From Massilia sp. H-1 (GTDB lineage: Bacteria; Pseudomonadota; Gammaproteobacteria; Burkholderiales; Burkholderiaceae_D): 64,000 nt of DNA. The first letter of the stretch is position 1, and every line of letters starts with the position of its first letter. The stretch lies in contig CP087969.1 of assembly GCA_024703915.1 (NCBI GenBank), positions 3,162,001-3,226,000 of the forward strand, given 5' to 3'. Shown here one piece after another: positions 20,545 through 34,191 of the stretch. A program made the translations under genes and the position numbers. The notes under the pieces are model-generated. The model worked only from the letters and a program-made list of their open reading frames with translations. It ran no database searches and was not told the origin of the DNA.

Positions 20545-23500
20545 TTATGCTCCATTGCCGGAATTGGTTTCGGCCGGGTTGGGATACGGCGCCAGGTAGC
20601 CGATCAAGACCATCAAGAGGCCCACGCCGACAAAGGACACGATGCGCGCCACGCTGCCCACGCCGTCGAGGTCGACCAGGAACAGCTTGCCCACCACCAG
20701 CGCCAGGAAGCCTGCACCCAGCATCCATTGTTTGCGTGAGCCTTTCGCGGCGGCGCGCCACATCAGGATCAGCGCCGTGACGCTCCACACCAGCGACAGC
20801 ATCGCCTGGACGAACTGCGACGCGAACAGCGCATGCGCCTGATACGGAATGTCGAGCAGATGGGCGGCCGTGCGCAGGAGGATCAGGTTGAACCACACAT
20901 AGGCGGCGACCGCGCCTGCCATCGGCAGTTTCTGCACCAGCTGCTGCATGGCAGTGGCTGCCCCAGATTCCGGCATCGGCCTTGAGCATGCGGTAGCAGA
21001 ACACGGACAGCATCAGCGCGAACGCGGTGGTCAGGTCGAGTGGATTGAGCAGCGGGATATACGGCAGCGGCGCCATGGTGCCGTCCTGGGACAAATTCCA
21101 CACGAGCGCCAGCAGCAGCGTCCAGAGCGTCGCCGCAGGCAGCAGCGCATGACGGTACCAGGCCGTGACCGGCGCCACCGGCCAGCGCGCTGTCGCTGCG
21201 TTTGATCAGCCACAGCACGATCAGCATCATCGCCCATGCTTAAGACAAAGGTCGACCAGCTGGCGCCATGGGCCAGTTCACCGTCCGTGAGCCAGCCTGC
21301 GATCCAGAGCTCGCCCGTTTTCCAGACCATGATCCAGGGGCCCGCCGTGCGCAGCAGGTGGATCAGTTTGAGCGGCACATCGGCCAGCTTCCAGTTCGCT
21401 GCGGGCCAGAAGCGCAGCAGGAATTCGCTGGCCAGCCAGGCCGCGGCAAAGCCCGTCCATGCGACTGCGCCTGGCATCTCGTCGCCCAGGTACAACTGCG
21501 TCAGCGTCAGGACGGTGGTCATCGTCAGCGCGAACCACGCGCTGACGCTCAGCCAGCGCAAGCCATCCCACTTGAGGCGGCGCGCCAGCAGCGAGAACAG
21601 GATGGCCGACACGGCCGCGCAGGCACCGTAGGCGGCCTAAGCCAGACTTCCCATTGGCGCGGCAGGGCGTAGATCAGCCTAGGCCCGACACGGCATTGAG
21701 AATCGGCCCGAACCACCATACTGCAGCCCAGGCGAGCATCGGCCGCGACAAGCCGTCCGATCCCGCCACGGCTTAAGCATGCGCCACATGTTCCAGCTGG
21801 TGAGCAGCGCCGCGGCAAAGATGATCAAGGCGCCCAGCAGCGGCTTGTCGAACAGGGTGGCGCTGGTGCTGGTCCATGGCCAGCTGTCAGCCACGGCCAG
21901 GAACAGCGCAGCGCCTGCGACGAGCTGCGCGATCAGCGCGAACGTGCGCGCGCTGCCACTGCATCTGGTGTGAAATGCCAGCCAGGATGGCGGCCGTGGC
22001 CAGTCCGCTCGCGGCCAGCAAATTCGCTTGCATGGTTCCGGCCTGGCGCAGCAGGATCTCGGTCCAGGCGCTTAGCCATGAACCAGACGGCCGCGAACGC
22101 GAGGAACCAGCTCGAGGCGTGCGGGAAGGCCTGATCCTCGCCATCCTTGTGGCGGCGCAGCGTGGTGGCCATGAAGAAGGCCGACGCGGCCAGGACCAGG
22201 AAGCCGAGCCACAGGTTCGACTCTTTGGCCGCCTGCGGCGCCAGGCCGCTGACGGCGCCGATGAACGAGATCCAGGCGCCCGCCTGCACCAGCATGCCGA
22301 ACATGAAAGCGAGGCGCTGGCGCTGGCGCAGCGCGACCCAGGCCACACCCGCGCCTTCGAGTGCCCAGGCGGCCGAAGTCCAGCGGCCGTCGAGCGCGAA
22401 CGGGATGGCCAGCGTGCCGAACACGACGCCCAGGACCAGGAAGGACTCGACCAGCAGCTTGAGATTGCCCGCCCGGCGCCGCCACAGGGCCGCCGACAGC
22501 GCGATGTAGAACAGGCCGAAGCCCAGCGCCGAGAAGGCGTTGCCGAATTCGACGTGCTTCATCAGCCCCAGTTGCAGGCCGAATGCGGCCAGCGCGGTGC
22601 CGAACACGATGGTCGCATCGACGTAGGTCTTGTCTTCGACCGTGCGGCGCATGGCGTAGACCACGGCGATGGCGACGTAGAACAGGAAGAACAGAATCAG
22701 GAACAGCTGGGCCGACAGATAGTGTTCATGCTTACCGCGTAGCGCAGCACGCCCCAGGCGGTGCCGATCACGAAGGTAAAGGCGAAGCCGAGCAGGTTGA
22801 GCGCACGCCAGGTGCGCTTGAGGGCGATCGCCAGCACGCCCGCGTTCAGCAGCGCATAGTAGGAGAACAGCGCCACATGGCTGCCGCTGCCGGTCGACGT
22901 CATGATTGGCGACACGAAGCCGCCCGCGATGCCGAACACCGCCAGCCACACCGCATTTTGCAGCACGGCCAGCAGGCAGGTGAAGGCGGTCAGCACGAAC
23001 AGCAGGCCGAAGGCCAGGCCCGAGGGAATCAGCTGATACAGACGGAAGGCGCCGAACGTGACCAGCATCAGGATGCCGAGCGCGGCGCCCTGGATCGGCA
23101 GACTCAGGTTGCGGTGCGTCAGGCGTATGCGCCAGCCCCACACCAGCAGGCCGATATCGGCCAGCACGATCCCGGCCAGGCGCAATTCGATCGGCACGGT
23201 CACGCGCTCGGACGCGTACTTGAGCAGGAAGCTGACGCCGATGAACAGGATCAGCAGGCCCATTTTGGCCACCAGGTTCCCGGTGAACAGCCAGTTCTTG
23301 GCCGCGACCAGCCAGGCCGGCAGGGTGGCGCCGGCAGGGTGCAGGTGGGCGGGGCGGGGCGGCTGGCCGGGGCGGGGCAACTGGCGCTGGCGGTACCGCG
23401 ACCGTGGCGTTCGCAGGCGGCGCGACTGGCGCCGCCGCAGCCACGACCGGCTTGGGCTGCGCAGCGGTAGCGGCGGCGACAGGAGGTGCGGGAGGTGTGA

Positions 23501-23760
23501 GAGGTGCGGCAGGCGCCACGGGTGCTGGCGGCGGCGGCGCCGGCGGTGGTGTGGCGGACGACGCGCGGCGTGGCCGTTACGGGCGGCGTCTCTTGCGCGG
23601 CGGCACCGTCGCGACGGCTGGCCTCGACGAGCAGGCGCAGCTGGCGCAATTCGCTTTCAAGCTGAGTAACCCGGTTCTTCAGTCCGCGCGACGCGAACAT
23701 GGACGCGAGGAACGGGTACCCAAATACAAATCCGACGACCAGCAGAATCAACAATTCCAT
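20545..23760 (-). CDS. DUF2339 family polytopic membrane protein
   Basis: About 1070 residues. The N-terminus MELLILLVVGFVFGYPFLASMF is a transmembrane helix, followed by a short coiled coil (RVTQLESELRQLRLLVEASR) and a Pro/Ala/Val-rich linker of roughly 100 residues (23350-23600). Then come more than twenty hydrophobic helices to the C-terminus. Conserved-looking parts include NLVAKMGLLILFIGVSFLLKYASE, GGFVSPIMTSTGSGSHVALFSYYALLNAGVL and GVGLLMVLIGYLAPYPNP. At least eight frame breaks, including lesions at 21237, 21636, 21677, 21773, 22071 and 22729. It is the first gene of a two-gene unit with DUF3999. No function is established. Confidence 0.82.
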
Positions 23761-23846
23761 GCCACCCCTTAGTTGTCATTTCGGAAAACTTTGGGGCGAT
23801 TGTATCAAGCTCGCCGGACCCGCTGCCGATTTTTCAGCGGCTGCGC

Positions 23847-24056
23847 TTACTTGACGATCAGGATCGTGTGGGTTTCCTTGCCCGTCATTTCATAGGGGTA
23901 GCCGACCACCATCGACGTTTCCATCGAACCGCAGGCGTCGCAGGATTTCTGGCGCAGGCGCTCGGTATGCTCCGGTGCGTCCAGCTGCTTGAGTTCGGCT
24001 TCCAGCTTGTCGAGCCGCTGTTCCACAAGAACGGAAGATGGGAATACCGGTTTCAT
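23847..24056 (-). CDS. Small protein with CxxC motif, unknown function
   Basis: 69 residues, frame intact. It begins MKPVFPSSVLVEQRLDKLEAE with a predicted amphipathic helix, then the KSCDACGSMETSMVVGYPYEM segment holding a CxxC pair, and ends THTILIVK. A strong ribosome site (AGGAG) lies eight bases before the ATG at 24056. One CxxC is not enough for a zinc ribbon by itself, so a dimeric zinc site or a redox pair is possible. It stands alone between the DUF2339 gene and the diguanylate cyclase. I do not recognise the family. Confidence 0.7.
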   Translation of the reverse strand: MKPVFPSSVLVEQRLDKLEAELKQLDAPEHTERLRQKSCDACGSMETSMVVGYPYEMTGKETHTILIVK

Positions 24057-24230
24057 TGCGTCTCCTGGTTGATTGACTAGAATAAATACATGCCAAGTAT
24101 GCATTCACGTGCATTGTCGAACACGGAATATTGTTACCAGTTGCGATGGCATTACCCGCCTTGACTTTTGTGCAAGCGAGGCGGAAACTGGTTCTTTCTT
24201 GCATCAAAAGAACTTTTTCCAGGCGAAGCA

Positions 24231-25917
24231 ATGGCCGAATCCATACAGCTTGCATTGGGCAGCGCGAGCGGCGTCAAAAGCCGCCGCCTGATTCTGATCG
24301 CCTGGCTGTTCTCTGCCATCATCGTGTTCGCGCTGGGGTTCACCTACTACGGCATTGGCCTGCTCTCCGCCGGGCGCGCCTATGTGGGCGGCGAGGGCTT
24401 GTGGTCCAAGTCGCAAAAGGACATGGTGTATGCGCTGGCACGCTACGCGCTATCACAACGTCGACGACTACCAGACCTTTCTCGCATCGCGCACCGTGAT
24501 TCTGGGTGACCGTCAGGCGCGCCTCGAACTGGAAAAGCCGCAGCCGGATTATGCCGTCGCGCGCTTGCTTTCTGCAGGGGCGCAATCATCCCGACGACGT
24601 GGACGGCATGATCCGCCTGTTCCACGATTTCCGGCGCTTGCCCGACATCGACCAGGCGATCGACATCTGGACCCGGGCCGATGCCGAAATCGACCAGCTG
24701 CTGGCGCTGGGCGCGCAAATTCACAGCGCCGTGCAAAGCGGGCGCACCCAGGACAGCGTGATGCTGCCGTATCTGAAAGCCCTGTTCGCGGTCAATCAGC
24801 GCCTGATGCCGATGGAAGACGCTTCTCGTCCACGCTGGGCGAAGCGGCGCGCAAGACCCAGCTGATCCTGGTCATCGCGCTGTTTGCATGCGTGTCGGTG
24901 TTCCTGGTCGCGGCGATCCTGTTCTCGCGCCGCCTGGTGGGACAGAGCGAGGCGATCGAGTCTGCGCTGCGCCAGGGCGAACACCAGCTGCGCGGTCTGC
25001 TGCAGTTCGCGCCGCTGCCGATCATCATCGTGCGCCTGAGCGACCAGGCCATCCTGTTTGCGAATGCGCACGCGCTCAAGGAATTCAAGATGACGGCCGT
25101 GCGCGAAGACAGCAAGGCCAGCGATTTCTACGTGAACCCCGATGACCGCGCGCCCTGCTTGCGCACTTGAACGACCACCACAGCGCCACCGACTGGGAAG
25201 TGCGGCTCAAGGATGGCGAGGGCCAGCCATTCTGGGCATCGCTGTCCTCGCAGTGCATCTCCTACCACGGAGATCAGTGCGTTCTGTCCGCCATGAGCAA
25301 TATCGACGTGCGCAAACGGAACCAGCAGGAACTGCACCGCCGCGCCTATCACGACGAGCTGACCGGCCTGCCCAACCGCGCCATGTTCATGGCCAGCCTG
25401 GACGAAACGTTCGAAGCGAAAGCGCGCGACGGCGGCAAGTTCGCACTGATGTTCCTGGACCTCGACCGGTTCAAGGTCATCAACGACGAGCTGGGACACA
25501 GCGCTTGGCGACAAGCTGCTGCAGGAAGTGGCGGCCCGGCTCAGAGCGAGCGTGTTCGCTTCCGATGTGGTGGCGCGTCTGGGGGGCGACGAGTTTGTGG
25601 TCCTGGTGACCAAGAAGGCGGACCAGGAGATGCTGCACCTGACCGCGCAAAACATCATGGCGGCCATGCTGCTGCCGATTCAGATCGATGGCAACAGCGT
25701 GCATATCACGGCCAGTATCGGGATCAGCCGCTATCCGCAGGATGGCATCGATCTGATGTCGATGATGAAGAGTGCCGACCGGGCCATGTACCGCGCCAAG
25801 GAAAGCGGCAGGAATAACTTCCAGTGGTATGGCGCCGAGGAGCAGGGCGGCCGGACCGAGCCCGATCCGCCCTTCGCGCCGCATCGTCCCCGGCTGAGCG
25901 AGGACGACGTCGTCTGA
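24231..25917 (+). CDS. Membrane diguanylate cyclase with periplasmic sensor and PAS domain
   Basis: About 562 residues. Makes cyclic di-GMP from two GTP. The order is: transmembrane helix (LIAWLFSAIIVFALGFTYYG), a periplasmic sensor region of about 170 residues, a second helix (LILVIALFACVSVFLVAAIL), a PAS domain (LLQFAPLPIIIVRLSDQAIL to SAMSNIDVRKRN), then GGDEF. The GGDEF domain shows DELTGLPNRAMFM, FLDLDRFKVINDELGH and the active-site RLGGDEFVVL. No clear RxxD inhibitory site precedes the GGDEF loop, as the residues are SDVVARLGG. Breaks at 24455, 24580, 24822, 25155 and 25503. The sensed signal is unknown. Convergent with the asparaginase, stops two bases apart. Confidence 0.9.
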
Positions 25918-25919
25918 AC

Positions 25920-28331
<2,412 letters not shown>

Positions 28332-28380
28332 GAAGGAGCTCCGGTGGCGATCGTGGGAAATGAGGATACACGAATTTCCC

Positions 28381-28413
28381 AAAAAAAGGCCTCCCAGAAA
28401 TGGAAAGCCTTTT
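28381..28413 (-). terminator. Rho-independent terminator after the symporter gene
   Basis: Minus strand: AAAAGGC, then a 16-base interval whose TTTCC and GGGAG ends can partly extend the pairing, then GCCTTTT continuing into a run of T. It lies between the symporter stop (28429) and the amidohydrolase start. Confidence 0.6.
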
Positions 28414-28428
28414 ATGGAGAAACCTTGA

Positions 28429-29684
28429 TCAAATCAGTGGTGCGGTCGCAGGATCCTTGGTCGGATCGGTCAGTTCGCCTTCCCACTTGGCCACCACGGC
28501 GGTGGCGATGCCGTTGCCGATCACGTTGGTGGCGGAACGGGCCATGTCGAGGAAATGGTCAATACCGAGCAGCAAGACCATACCCGCTGCGGGTATGCCG
28601 AACTGGTCCAGCGTGGCGGCGATCACGACCAGCGAGGCGCGCGGCACGCCTAGCCATGCCCTTGGAGGTGAGCATCAGCACCAGCATCATCGTCATCTGG
28701 GTGCCGAGCGACATTTCGATGCCGTACGCCTGGGCGATGAAGATGGTCGCGAAGGTGCAGTACATCATCGAGCCGTCCAGGTTGAACGAGTAACCGACCG
28801 GCAGCACGAAGGCGGCGATGCGGTTCTTGACGCCGAAACGCTCCAGCCCTTCCAGGGTTTTCGGGAACGCCGCTTCGGACGAGGCGGTCGAGAACGCGAG
28901 GATGGTCGGTTCGCGCAGGACGCAGCAGCAGCGGAACACGCGCGGGCCGAGGAAGATGAAACCGGCCAGGGTCAGCACGATCCACAGCACGGCGATCGCG
29001 AAGTAGAACTCGCCCATGAAGATACCGTAGGTCGAGAGCACCTGCATGCCGCTCTTGGCGATGATGGCGGTGACGGCCGCGAAGACGGCGACCGGCGCGA
29101 AGTTCATCACGTAGCCGGTTACTTTCAGCATGACGTGGGCGACGCCGTCAATGGCATCGATCATCGGCGTGGCGCGCGGGCCGACAGCCGCAGCCGCGGT
29201 GCCGAAGAAGATCGAGAAGACCACGATCTGCAGGATTTCGTTCTTGGCCATGCCGTCCACGATCGACGACGGCACCAGGTGGGTGACGAAGTCCTTGAGC
29301 GACAGGCTCGATTTGGCCAGGTCGTTGACCGCGTTCGGGTCGAGGAACTTCTCCATGCCCAGGCCCGGCTTGAACAGGTTCACCAGGATCAGGCCGAGCG
29401 ACAGGGAGATGAACGACGCGATCACGAACCAGCCAAGCGCCTTGACGCCGACGCGCCCGACTTCCTTGGCGTCGCCCATTTTCGCGATGCCGACCACCAG
29501 GGTCGAGAATACGAGCGGTGCGATGATCATCTTGATCAGGCGCAGGAACAGCGTGGTGATCAGGCCCATGTACTCGGCAAAGGACTTGGGATCGGCCAGT
29601 GTGATGTTGGCCACGTAGTAGAACGACGATCCCGAGCACCAGGCCCGCAATGATGTAGATAGTAAGGCGGTTGCGATTATTCAT
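28429..29684 (-). CDS. Dicarboxylate/amino-acid:cation symporter (DAACS family)
   Basis: About 417 residues, inner-membrane sodium- or proton-coupled uptake of glutamate, aspartate or C4-dicarboxylates. The first helix is MNNRNRLTIYIIAGLVLGIVV. Substrate-binding hairpins and motifs are AFSTASSEAAFPKTLEGLERFG (serine-rich loop in reduced form), PVGYSFNLDGSMMYCTFATIF (NLDG) and LGIDHFLDMARSATNVIGNGIATAVV (the D..R/N cation and substrate residues). Breaks near 29620 and at 28650 (restores GMAGVPRASL). The loop reads TASSEAAFP instead of the classic SSSSE, so specificity between GltP- and DctA-like remains open. Confidence 0.92.
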
Positions 29685-29855
29685 GCTGCATCCTGTATTT
29701 GGGTCGATCCGTGCGTTCTCGGGCAAAATAGGTGTATTTTGTGAGCAGACAAGCTTAAACTTGTTGATGAAATTCTTGGCAAGTTCCGCAGTATCCTTGC
29801 CGCTGCTAGCGCTGTCAAGCTTGCTTCGCCCTACTTAAAACCGACAAAAAACAAC

Positions 29856-30583
<728 letters not shown>

Positions 30584-30602
30584 ACCAGGAGACCACCGCC
30601 AC

Positions 30603-31115
30603 ATGGAAACACTGTCAACCCGCTTGAAATATTTGCGCAGCCGCGAACTGCTGGCAGCGTTTCTCCTGCCTGCGGTGATTGTATGGCGGTGGATGGACCG
30701 CGGCGGGGATATCGCCTGGGGCGTGCGCATCGGCGCGCTGGCTTTGCTGGCCTATATTCTGGTGCAGGGCACGCTGTACTGGCACCTCAAGCTGCGATTG
30801 CTTGAAGACCAGCGCCCGTTGCCGTCCTGGTTCGCATCGCTGTTCCGCGCATTCGGCTATTCGAACCTGCTTGCCATCGCGGCCATACTGCTGGCGATGG
30901 CGATGGGCCGCGGTGCGCTGTCGGACCCCGATATCGGATGGACTGCCGGTTTGCTCGTGGGCGCAGTGCTCGAGCACATTAACTACTATCATTACCAGTT
31001 AATGTACGACACCCGTGCCTCGTTCAACCATTTGGTACGCAACCGCCGCCTGCGCAAAGCGGCGCTGAGCATCGATATTGCGCGGACACGCACGAAGGCT
31101 GCAAGCGGCGCTTAG
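30603..31115 (+). CDS. Small polytopic membrane protein, unknown function
   Basis: 170 residues, frame intact. About four hydrophobic helices can be seen: [45 protein letters not shown] and [18 protein letters not shown] cytoplasmic basic tail follows ([23 protein letters not shown]). It starts 19 bases after the ABC ATPase and is likely cotranscribed, yet it does not resemble an ABC permease (too short, no EAA loop). A conserved-looking [14 protein letters not shown] segment carries several His and Tyr. Family not recognised. Confidence 0.7.
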   Translation: METLSTRLKYLRSRELLAAFLLPAVIVWRWMDRGGDIAWGVRIGALALLAYILVQGTLYWHLKLRLLEDQRPLPSWFASLFRAFGYSNLLAIAAILLAMAMGRGALSDPDIGWTAGLLVGAVLEHINYYHYQLMYDTRASFNHLVRNRRLRKAALSIDIARTRTKAASGA

Positions 31116-31227
31116 CGCCTGAGGGGGATTTGCCTGGAAGCGGGACCGGGTTTCGCCCGATTGCTCCAATCACGGACAAACCTCCCGCTGCGAGTAAAAT
31201 AACGGCATCCGTTATCTGAAAGCCGCC

Positions 31228-32289
31228 ATGTCCACTCTCGATACCCCTGCACAGAAAAGCATCACGATCGCCCGTCCGGATGACTGGCACCTGCACCTGC
31301 GCGACGGCGCGGCGCTGGCCAGCGTGCTGCCGCACAGCGCGCGCCAGTTCGCGCGCGCCATCGTCATGCCGAACCTGAAGCCGCCGGTCACCACGACCGC
31401 GATGGCGCAGGCCTACCGCGAGCGCATCCTGGCCGCTCTGCTTAGGCGGGAATGGCTTTCGAACCGCTCATGACGCTGTACCTGACCGATAACACCGACC
31501 CGGACGAGATCCGCCGCGCCGCCGACAGCGGCTTCGTGCACGCCGTCAAACTGTACCCAGTAGGCGCCACCACCAATTCCGACGCCAAGCGTGACCGATC
31601 TGGCCAAGTGCTACAAAACGCTCGAAGTGATGCAGGAAGTGGGCATGCCCTTCCTGGTCCATGGCGAAGTGACCGACCAGGACATCGATCTGTTCGACCG
31701 TGAAGCGGTCTTCATCGAACGCGTGATGCGTCCGCTGCGCCGCGACATGCCGGCTGCTGAAGATCGTGTTCGAGCACATCACCACCAAGGACGCCGCGCA
31801 GTACGTGGCCGAAGCGGAAGGCCCGATCGCGGCCACCATCACCGCGCACCACCTGCTGTACAACCGCAACGAGATCTTCAAGGGCGGCATTCGTCCACAC
31901 TACTACTGCCTGCCGGTACTCAAGCGCGAGGAACACCGCCTGGCGCTGATGACGGCTGCCATCAGCGGCGACGAGCGCTTCTTCCTCGGCACCGATTCGG
32001 CGCCGCACGCCATCGGCGCCAAGGAAACCTCCTGCGGCTGCGCTGGCTGCTACACCGCGCTGCACGCGATGGAGATGTACACCGAAGCGTTCTGAACGCG
32101 CTTGGCGCGCTGGAAAAGCTCGAAGGTTTCGCCAGCCACTTTGGCCCCGATTTCTACGAACTGCCGCGCAATACCGAAACCGTCACCCTGGTACGCGAGG
32201 CGTGGACCTTGCCGCAGACCGTGCCGATGGCCGATTCCCAGCTGGTGCCCCTGAACGGTGGCGAGCAAATCAACTGGAAACTCCTGTAA
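31228..32289 (+). CDS. pyrC: Dihydroorotase (class II)
   Basis: About 352 residues, third step of pyrimidine synthesis: N-carbamoyl-aspartate to dihydroorotate. Motifs are [12 protein letters not shown] (zinc His pair), [26 protein letters not shown] (carboxylated Lys), [33 protein letters not shown] and [11 protein letters not shown] with the [13 protein letters not shown] loop typical of class II enzymes. Lesion at 31442 restores [19 protein letters not shown]; others at about 31588, 31752 and 32093. Length and order match E. coli PyrC. The following DUF3025 gene starts four bases after the stop. Confidence 0.96.
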
Positions 32290-32293
32290 GCCG

Positions 32294-33115
32294 ATGTTCG
32301 ACGCGATCGACTGGTCACGGCCGTGGTATGACGCGGTCCGTCCGGCTTTCGCCCGCTTCGACTTCGATGCGCTGGGCCTGACCGGGGCGCTCAATGCCGG
32401 CGCCGCGTCGCTGGCGCTGGTCAACCAGCGCGGGCAGCCGATCCGCTTCGTGCCGCAGTCCGAGTTGCCCGAGGGGCGCGCCTACGAGGACTTCATCGGC
32501 GCCACCGGCTGCGTGCCCACGCGCGACAATCTGCACGACTTCTTCAATGGCCTGGTGTGGCTGACCTTCCCGCGCATCAAGCAGCAGCTCAACGCGCTGC
32601 AGGCGGCGCAGATTGCGCTGGCCGGTGTCGGCAAGTCGCGCGGCGCCGCGCGCGATGCGGCGACCATCTTCGACGAGAATTCGGCCTTGCTGGTGGTGCG
32701 CAGCGGCGAACTGGAGCCGCTGCTGCGGGCGCATGCCTGGAGCGAGGCGCTCTACGTGCGGCGCGACCTGTTCGGAACCGATGCGCAGGTCTGGCTGTTC
32801 GGCCACGCGCTGATGGAAAAGCTGGTCGCGCCGCGCAAGGCGATCACCGCGCATACACGGGTGATTGAGGCCGACGATGCCTACTTCAAATTGCCTGTCG
32901 AGCAGCAGCGGGCCTGGATCGATGAACATGTTGCGACGTCGCTGGCCAACGAGGAATTGAATACGTCGTGCTTCACGCCATTGCCAGTCCTGGGCGTGCC
33001 GGGATGGTGGCCGCAGCAGGACGCAGCCTTCTACGCGGATGCCACCGTTTTCCGTCCGAAGCCACCACGTCGTCCTCGCGAAGGCGGCGGTCCGACGGCT
33101 CGGGACCCATGCTGA
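32294..33115 (+). CDS. DUF3025 family protein
   Basis: 273 residues in one intact frame, cytoplasmic. Blocks such as MFDAIDWSRPWYDAVRP, SLALVNQRGQPIRFVPQSEL, YEDFIGATGCVPTRDNLHD and FFNGLVWLTFPRIKQQLN (the last recurrent in this family) support DUF3025. The region QLNALQAAQI and SCFTPLPVLGVPGWWPQQD follow. It is coupled to pyrC. The last twenty residues (from PPRRPREGG) are encoded by an inverted-repeat element at 33067-33172, so the natural C-terminus was probably near FYADATVFRP. Function unknown. Confidence 0.8.
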   Translation: MFDAIDWSRPWYDAVRPAFARFDFDALGLTGALNAGAASLALVNQRGQPIRFVPQSELPEGRAYEDFIGATGCVPTRDNLHDFFNGLVWLTFPRIKQQLNALQAAQIALAGVGKSRGAARDAATIFDENSALLVVRSGELEPLLRAHAWSEALYVRRDLFGTDAQVWLFGHALMEKLVAPRKAITAHTRVIEADDAYFKLPVEQQRAWIDEHVATSLANEELNTSCFTPLPVLGVPGWWPQQDAAFYADATVFRPKPPRRPREGGGPTARDPC

Positions 33116-33172
33116 GCTGGCGTGCTATGGGTCCCGAGCCGTCGGACCGCCTCCTCCGCGAGGACGATGTGT
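33067..33172. repeat. REP-like long imperfect inverted repeat
   Basis: Two arms of about 44 bases separated by a short interval around 33111-33125. The left arm runs from ACGTCGTCCTCGCG to GGCTCGGGACCCAT and the right arm from ATGGGTCCCGAGCC to CGCGAGGACGATGT. The arms pair almost fully, with mismatches near AAGGCGG and the outer end. It would form a long hairpin in RNA between the DUF3025 gene and the oxidoreductase. The form fits a dispersed intergenic repeat, and the upstream gene reads into it. Confidence 0.8.
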
Positions 33173-33196
33173 GGCTGATCATATTTCGAGGTTCAA

Positions 33197-34191
33197 ATGA
33201 CTGACGTAATTCGCTGGGGCATACTCGGCACCGGCAAAATCGCACGGGCCTTTGCCAATGCATTGAAGGACACGCCGGACGCTGTGCTTGCCGCCGTCGG
33301 CTCGCGCAGCAGCGACAGCGCCGCCGCCTTCGGTGCCGAATTCGGCGTGGCGCACACCTACGGATCCTACGAAGCACTCGCAGCGGCACCCGGCATCGAC
33401 ATCGTCTACATCGCCACGCCGCACCCCATGCATGCCGAGAACGCAATCCTGCTCCTCAATGCTTAAGCAAGGCGGTACTGTGCGAGAAGCCGTTCACGAT
33501 GAACCGGCGCGAAGCCAGAACAGGTCATCGCGCTCGCGCGCAAAAGAATCTGTTCCTGATGGAGGCGATGTGGACCCGCTTCATGCCCGCGCTGGCCGAA
33601 GTGAAGCGCGTGATCGCTTCGGGCGAAATCGGCCCGGTGCAGCACATCATGGCCGACTTTGGCTTCACCGCCAGCAAAGACCCTGCGCACCGCGTTAACA
33701 ATCCCGATCTGGGCGGCGGCGCGCTGCTCGATCTGGGCATCTATCCGTTGTCGATCTCGGCGGCCTTGCTCGGCCCCGTGGCCTCGGTGCGGGCCAGCGC
33801 CGAGCTGGGTGAAACCGGCGTCGATCTGCAGACCAGCTTCACGCTGATGCACGAGGGCGGGGGCATGTCGGTGTGCAGCTGCTCGTTCAAGGCGCGCACC
33901 CCGGCCGAACTGACCGTGGCCGGTGAGCTGGGCTTCGTGCGCATGAACAGCCAGTTCCACCGCACCACGTCGGTCACCGTGTGGCTGACCGATGGCGCCA
34001 CGCGCACCATCGAGACACCATTCCTGGGTAACGGCTACGTGCATGAAGCGATCGAAGCGGGCCGCTGCCTGCGCGCGGGCCTGATCGAAAGCCCGGATAT
34101 GACCCACGACGAAACGCGGGCCCTGATGTCGGTCATGGATTCCATCCGCGCGCAAATCGGCGTGCGCTACCCGGTGGACCTTACACCTTGA
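33197..34191 (+). CDS. Gfo/Idh/MocA-family NAD(P)-dependent oxidoreductase
   Basis: About 331 residues. Rossmann motif IRWGILGTGKIARAFANAL, the family block [35 protein letters not shown] (EKP motif, frame restored at 33462 and about 33510), then the larger C-terminal alpha/beta domain with FTASKDPAHRVNNPDLGGGALLDLGIYPLS. That GGGALLDLGIYP signature is close to dimeric dihydrodiol dehydrogenase and related sugar dehydrogenases. It is preceded by the REP-like repeat and ends convergently with an 11-base overlap with recG. Substrate unassigned. Confidence 0.9.

Noticed and set aside
28400..29653. Long plus-strand open frame opposite the symporter
   Set aside because: Shadow of a GC-rich coding strand; the minus-strand frame has clear transporter motifs, while the plus frame is His/Arg/Asp-rich without any family signal.
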